Shown here: piece after piece, positions 34,559-38,267 of the stretch
Numbering within the stretch: the stretch's first letter is position 1
Layout: each line of letters starts with the position of its first letter
Origin: an uncultured Methylococcaceae bacterium
GTDB taxonomy: Bacteria > Pseudomonadota > Gammaproteobacteria > Methylococcales > Methylococcaceae
Assembly: GCA_903857165.1 (NCBI GenBank)
Contig: CAIODU010000017.1
Coordinates: forward strand, 1 to 38,267
Length of the DNA: 38,267 bases
Reading direction: 5' to 3'
The notes under the pieces: generated by a model
Database searches by the model: none
Told to the model about the DNA's origin: nothing
What the model saw: only the letters and a program-made list of their open reading frames with translations
Program-made: the position numbers and the translations under genes

Positions 34559-35955
34559 TCTGGCAGTCCTTGCGGGAAAGGCACTCTCAAGCTTTCGGGC
34601 AGACGCTCGAAATCATTGATTGCTGAAAGTCGCTCGGCAGCACGGACCACTTCCACCTTGCCTGCTTGCGTCACCATCACCACGGCGGGCCGGTATTGGA
34701 TGAACTGCATCCATTGCGTGTTGTTGTAAGCCCCGGCGGGGCGAACCATCAGCGCATCGCCGACATTCAGCGGCGGCAGCATCACCGAACTGCGCACGAT
34801 GTCGATGTTCATGCACAGAGGCCCGTACAGCACGGTTTCCTCGGGTATGCCGTCCAGCGGGCGCAAGGGCTTGACTTCGTGGTTATACCAAAATGCCGTG
34901 AACAGCAGGTTGACCCCGGCATCGAGAATTGCCGCACGGCGACCGTCGGGTAGGCGCTTGCCGCCAACGACACGGGTCACCAATATTTCCGCATCGTCCA
35001 CCATTGCCCTGCCCGTTTCCAAAATCAATGTCGGTAGCGGCTGGCCCGCCGCACTGCGGGCGCGGGTGGCTTCCAATAAAGCCCCAGTGATCGCTTCCGC
35101 GTATTGGTCAAAACTCGGCACGAGTTGGTCTGGCGGCAGATACACGCCTTGCAAGGCATTGCGCGACGCAAAGCCGCCGCCAACATCCAAATATTCGATC
35201 TGGCAAGCCGTTTCAGCCTCCACCTTCTCCATGAACTCTGCCATGATCCGGGCTTGGGCGGCATAGGCCCGCACGTCCAAGATGAACGTGCCGATATGGC
35301 TGTGCAACCCAGTGAGATTCAGCCACTCGCTGGAGGCGATGCGTTGCGCCGCGTCCATGGCGGCCCCGGACTCCAGATTGAAACCAAACCGGCTCCATGA
35401 CTCGGTGTAGCCCGTGTCAAAATTCAGACGGATGCCGACAGCGACTTTTTTGTTAAGCCCTTTGGCGACCTGTTCCAGCGCATAAATCTCATCCAAATGG
35501 TCTAGGTGAATCTGCGCCCCTTCGCGTGCAGCTTGTTCAAGGATGGCCGACGGTTTCCATGGCCCGTTGAAGATGATGCGCGAACCGGGGACACCCAAGG
35601 CGCGAGCCTTGTGGTACTCAAAATCGGATACGACCTCGGCCCAAGAGCCTTCTTGGTGCAGGATGGAACACACGGCATTCAGGTAATTGGTTTTGTAAGA
35701 CCAGCCGTGGCGCACTTTTGGCCACCTTGTGGCAAAAGCACGGCGCAAACGTCGGGCATTTTCACGCAAGGTCTTCTCCGACAGGATGAACAGCGGCGAA
35801 CCGTATTGCTCCAATAGCGGCTCAATCGCCACGCCGTCCACCTCGTCTTGGTGGTGGTGTTGGCGCACTGCGCCGAATTTGTTCATCACGCCGACACGGT
35901 GCGGCGAGAGCGAGGGTTTCGTCCAGGGTTTCAATATTTTTTCAGGGGCGTTCAT
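34555..35955 (-). CDS. Fold-III PLP-dependent decarboxylase (diaminopimelate/ornithine decarboxylase-like)
   Basis: The product has 466 residues, with the start at ATG 35955 after AAGGAT. The N-terminal PLP barrel carries the Schiff-base lysine K88 in SYKTN, the HSHIGT loop (218-223), DVGGGFA (257-263) and ETGRAMV. The C-terminal beta domain has GPLCMNID around C381. Diaminopimelate decarboxylases have CESxD at that place, so the Glu that reads the distal carboxylate is Met here. A different amino-acid substrate is therefore likely. It lies 10 bp after the ATP-grasp gene and overlaps the transporter fusion by 4 bp. Confidence 0.88.
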   Translation of the reverse strand: MNAPEKILKPWTKPSLSPHRVGVMNKFGAVRQHHHQDEVDGVAIEPLLEQYGSPLFILSEKTLRENARRLRRAFATRWPKVRHGWSYKTNYLNAVCSILHQEGSWAEVVSDFEYHKARALGVPGSRIIFNGPWKPSAILEQAAREGAQIHLDHLDEIYALEQVAKGLNKKVAVGIRLNFDTGYTESWSRFGFNLESGAAMDAAQRIASSEWLNLTGLHSHIGTFILDVRAYAAQARIMAEFMEKVEAETACQIEYLDVGGGFASRNALQGVYLPPDQLVPSFDQYAEAITGALLEATRARSAAGQPLPTLILETGRAMVDDAEILVTRVVGGKRLPDGRRAAILDAGVNLLFTAFWYNHEVKPLRPLDGIPEETVLYGPLCMNIDIVRSSVMLPPLNVGDALMVRPAGAYNNTQWMQFIQYRPAVVMVTQAGKVEVVRAAERLSAINDFERLPESLRVPFPQGLPE

Positions 35956-35965
35956 GGGTTTATCC

Positions 35966-37030
35966 TTATGCTTCAGGGATGCATTGGCCCTGCATCATCA
36001 AGTGTTCAAACAGTGACATCGGTACGATGGTTTCCATCGCGTGGCGGATGAACATCGTGCCGGGACGGGGCGGGGCCATGGTGGGGGCGGGGTGTCCCAT
36101 CACCAATTCCAACAACAAGGCGGGCAGGTTGCGGCCAACGCCATGGGACAGGTAGATCCAAGCGGGAAAGCGGGGGTTGATTTCAATTAACTGATAATCG
36201 CCCTTGGCATCGCGCATCACCTCCACTTCCAGCGGGCCTTTCCAGTTGAGTTCCCTGACCAGCTTTCGGGCGACTTCGGCAAGTTTTTCATCGGCGGTCG
36301 CCACCCCGGCCCAGGCTTTGCCCTTGGATGTGACGGCGCGTTTCTTCATCATGACTTCACCGAGCAGATTCCCCTGCCCGTCGCCAATCCCGGTCAGATT
36401 GTATTCCTCGCCGGCGACAAAGCGTTGCACCAGCACCGGCAGGCCCCACTCGTGAGCAATGCTGTGAAACGCGGCGGCGGCTTGCTCCGGGTTGGCGACG
36501 ATCTTGGCATCGTAAAACACGCCTTTGACCACCAAGGGGTAAGACCAGCCATCCTTTTCGCACTCGCGGAAAAATTGCGGGCTTGCCAAGGCTTTGAGTT
36601 CCGGGTGGGCAATGCCGGCGGCTTCCGCCAGTTCCGCCAGACGGGCCTTGGAGCGACGCTCGAACTGTCCGGCATTGGGCATGAAGGTTCGCAAGCCCAG
36701 CCCGGCCAGCTTTTCCGCCAAACCCACCATCAACGGCAATTCGGCATCCAGGCAGGGGATCAACACGTCAATATTCTCCACCGCCTGAATCTCCGCCAGC
36801 CGTTCCAGCAGAAGCTCGGAACCATTGAGCGGATAAGACAGCAGGTAAACGCTATCGCAGTACTCGCCAAGATAAAGGCCAGGATCCAGCGCGTCATAGC
36901 CAAGGCCCACGATGCGCACACCGTCGCCATAGGCTTCCCGCAGGCAACGCGCCACTGCCAGGCCGGGTCCGGGATTGTCCGGCAAGGCGTTCATGCCAGT
37001 GATTGCCACCGTCAATGGTTTGGTATTCAT
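35966..37030 (-). CDS. ATP-grasp ligase (carbamoyl-phosphate synthase-like)
   Basis: This 354-residue protein has an N-terminal Rossmann-like domain (VAITGMNALPDNPGPGLAVA) and the ATP-grasp fold. Visible elements are the lid/Lys strand YPLVVKGVFYDAKIV, the adenine-hinge VLVQRFVAGEEYNLTG and the metal site LEVEVMRD...LIEINPRFP (E283, N285). Such enzymes join a carboxylate to an amine or similar nucleophile through an acyl-phosphate. Substrates cannot be read from sequence. Its start overlaps the PqqD-like stop by 4 bp (ATGA). Confidence 0.87.
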   Translation of the reverse strand: MNTKPLTVAITGMNALPDNPGPGLAVARCLREAYGDGVRIVGLGYDALDPGLYLGEYCDSVYLLSYPLNGSELLLERLAEIQAVENIDVLIPCLDAELPLMVGLAEKLAGLGLRTFMPNAGQFERRSKARLAELAEAAGIAHPELKALASPQFFRECEKDGWSYPLVVKGVFYDAKIVANPEQAAAAFHSIAHEWGLPVLVQRFVAGEEYNLTGIGDGQGNLLGEVMMKKRAVTSKGKAWAGVATADEKLAEVARKLVRELNWKGPLEVEVMRDAKGDYQLIEINPRFPAWIYLSHGVGRNLPALLLELVMGHPAPTMAPPRPGTMFIRHAMETIVPMSLFEHLMMQGQCIPEA

Positions 37031-37290
37031 TGAAAGTTCACCTTCAACAGACCTGCGAATTCGCTCACGTCGCGCTCCGCGACAGACGCATCGATCACGA
37101 ATTCCGCTTGCAGCCTCTTCGTGATTTGTCCCACGTCCAGCGTTTGTCGGATCAATTGCAATAGCGCAAGCCCGGTATGATTGACGGTGAAGCTATTGCC
37201 CGTCACGGGGTCAAAAATAAAGCCGCTTTCGCTCAGTGCCAAGCGTTTCAACGATTCCACATTGGGAAAATCGAGTGTCTGTCGAGTCAT
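37027..37290 (-). CDS. PqqD-like (RRE-fold) small protein
   Basis: ATG 37290 (MTRQTLDFPN) follows a clear AGGAG and gives 87 residues. The PqqD pattern is visible as LSESGFIFDPVTGNSFTVNH with TGLALLQLI, then ITKRLQAEFVID and ERDVSEFAGLLK. PqqD and related RRE domains bind leader peptides and bring them to modifying enzymes. It heads the six-gene cluster, 130 bp downstream of the histidine kinase. No precursor peptide was found beside it, so it may act on a distant peptide or as a partner of the ATP-grasp enzyme. Confidence 0.82.
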   Translation of the reverse strand: MTRQTLDFPNVESLKRLALSESGFIFDPVTGNSFTVNHTGLALLQLIRQTLDVGQITKRLQAEFVIDASVAERDVSEFAGLLKVNFQ

Positions 37291-37420
37291 TGTCCTTCTC
37301 CTAAGTTTCGTGTCTATGAATACGGGCAGGGGTGTTTGCCGTCCGCTGTCGATGCGTCCCCGTGGGGTGCGTTGTTGAAAAGTATGGCAGGGCACGATTA
37401 CCGCAGAGGGGTTAGGCAAA

Positions 37421-38140
37421 TTACAGAGTTGTAATGTGCGTCGCCAGATTAACCACAAACCTCACCTCTCCATCGGCAGACTTGGCAAGCGTTAAATCCC
37501 CACCATGCGCCCGCGTAATCTCGCGGGATAGGCTAAGCCCCAAGCCCACGCCTTCGACTTGGCGGTTGTGCGAGGGGTCGGCGCGGTAGAATCGCTCAAA
37601 GATGCGTTCGTGGTCGGCGGCGGGGATGCCCGTCGATGCATTGGCGATGGATATTTCGACTCGGCCATTTTGGCGGGCGGTAGTGATGCGTATCCAACCG
37701 TTCGGTAGATTGTATTTGATGGCATTGCCCAGCAGGTTGTGCAGCACTTGCCGCAGCAAGGCCGCATCGGCACCGACAGTCAGGCCAGGGGCGATGGAAC
37801 CGCTCACCTCCAGTTCCGGGGCCAGCATTTGCGCGTCTTCCACCAAATCTTCCAAGGCTTGCGACAAATCGAAGGGGATGATATGCAAACGCAGCCGCCC
37901 GGCATCGGCCAGCGATAACAACAACAGCTTGCGCGAGATCGTACCCAAGCGTTGAACTTCGTCGAGGATGCCGGTCAGCCGGGCTTGGACCGGCGAACCG
38001 GCTTCGCATTGCGCCATGGCCTGCTCGATTTGCCCTTGCAGAATGGCCAACGGGGTTTTCAACTCGTGGGCGGCATCGGCTGAAAAGCGCGAAGCTTGCA
38101 GGAAACTGCGTTCCAAGCGTTCTAACATGAGACTGAGCAT
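37421..38140 (-). CDS. Sensor histidine kinase, N-terminally truncated
   Basis: The 239-residue frame from ATG 38140 contains only the transmitter. It has the end of a HAMP linker (MLERLERSF), the dimerisation/phosphoacceptor box SADAAHELKTPLAILQGQIE (H25), the N box NLLGNAIKYN, ASTGIPAADHERIFERFYR, and the ATP lid GVGLGLSLSREI. The sensor domain and membrane helices are missing. In-frame upstream sequence reaches a TAG within a few codons, and there is no ribosome site. The gene looks cut by an insertion or deletion near 38145-38160. A cytoplasmic short form is less likely. Confidence 0.8.
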   Translation of the reverse strand: MLSLMLERLERSFLQASRFSADAAHELKTPLAILQGQIEQAMAQCEAGSPVQARLTGILDEVQRLGTISRKLLLLSLADAGRLRLHIIPFDLSQALEDLVEDAQMLAPELEVSGSIAPGLTVGADAALLRQVLHNLLGNAIKYNLPNGWIRITTARQNGRVEISIANASTGIPAADHERIFERFYRADPSHNRQVEGVGLGLSLSREITRAHGGDLTLAKSADGEVRFVVNLATHITTL

Positions 38141-38267
38141 TCTTTTTGATGGACAATTTTCAAGCTAATTGAGTGTCGATTGGGGGGGTGTTCGGACAGG
38201 GCTGGCCTATGACTGGGCATTGGCAGGGTTCAGTCTGCCCTTTTTGGCCGCCGCCTTAAGCTAATGT
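38141..38267. other. Non-coding sequence replacing the 5' end of the kinase gene
   Basis: This stretch does not continue the kinase frame and shows no kinase sensor or HAMP coding sequence. It may be the edge of an insertion sequence or of another gene's flank. No terminal repeat or transposase can be seen before the window ends. Confidence 0.4.

Noticed and set aside
35506-35817. Plus-strand frames in the cluster as possible precursor peptides
   Set aside because: They are antisense to the PLP decarboxylase, lack ribosome sites and do not resemble leader-core peptides.

Overview
The window looks like a chromosomal stretch of a free-living aerobic gammaproteobacterium. It carries tgt-yajC-secD-secF, pilB-pilC-pilD-coaE-zapD, an aa3-type cytochrome oxidase, bioH-bioC-bioD, two PEP-CTERM proteins and many short palindromic repeats. 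A methanotroph-type (Methylococcales) host is a reasonable guess from this mix, but no methane gene is present and the taxonomy is inference.

Layout. 1-1366: palindromic repeats, a small PEP-CTERM protein and the first copy of a 162-bp MITE-like element. 1367-5775 (minus): tgt-yajC-secD-secF. 5842-9589 (plus): xseB-ispA, then dxs-apt (isoprenoid precursors and purine salvage). 9662-12043 (plus): a 793-residue repeat protein ending in a PEP-CTERM signal. 12311-18388 (minus): pilB-pilC-pilD-coaE-zapD, the second MITE copy, and a YqaA-type membrane protein. 18389-20336: a repeat-rich accessory island with a DUF2442 gene, a DUF4160 pseudogene broken by one stop codon, a small coiled-coil gene, a 58-bp direct repeat on both sides, and a roughly 400-bp giant inverted repeat. 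20337-24759 (minus): coxB-coxA-(33-aa ORF)-ctaG-coxC. 25212-29873 (minus): ynbA/ynbB-like phospholipid-type enzymes and an acyltransferase, followed by bioH-bioC-bioD. 30027-30455: repeats.

30456-37290 (minus) is the most interesting part: a tight six-gene cluster of a PqqD-like (RRE-fold) protein, an ATP-grasp ligase, a fold-III PLP decarboxylase, a urea-transporter/M23-peptidase fusion, an outer-membrane beta-barrel and a SAM methyltransferase. The first five genes overlap or lie within 10 bp of each other. I do not recognise this combination as a characterised pathway. It looks like a small-molecule or peptide-modification pathway coupled to an envelope-spanning module. Upstream, in the same direction, is a sensor histidine kinase that has lost its N-terminal sensor half close to the window edge.

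Several genes probably start at GTG or TTG (coxB, ctaG, pilD, bioH, bioD, yqaA, zapD). No tRNA, rRNA or CRISPR array was seen. All family assignments come from reading motifs; no database search was run.
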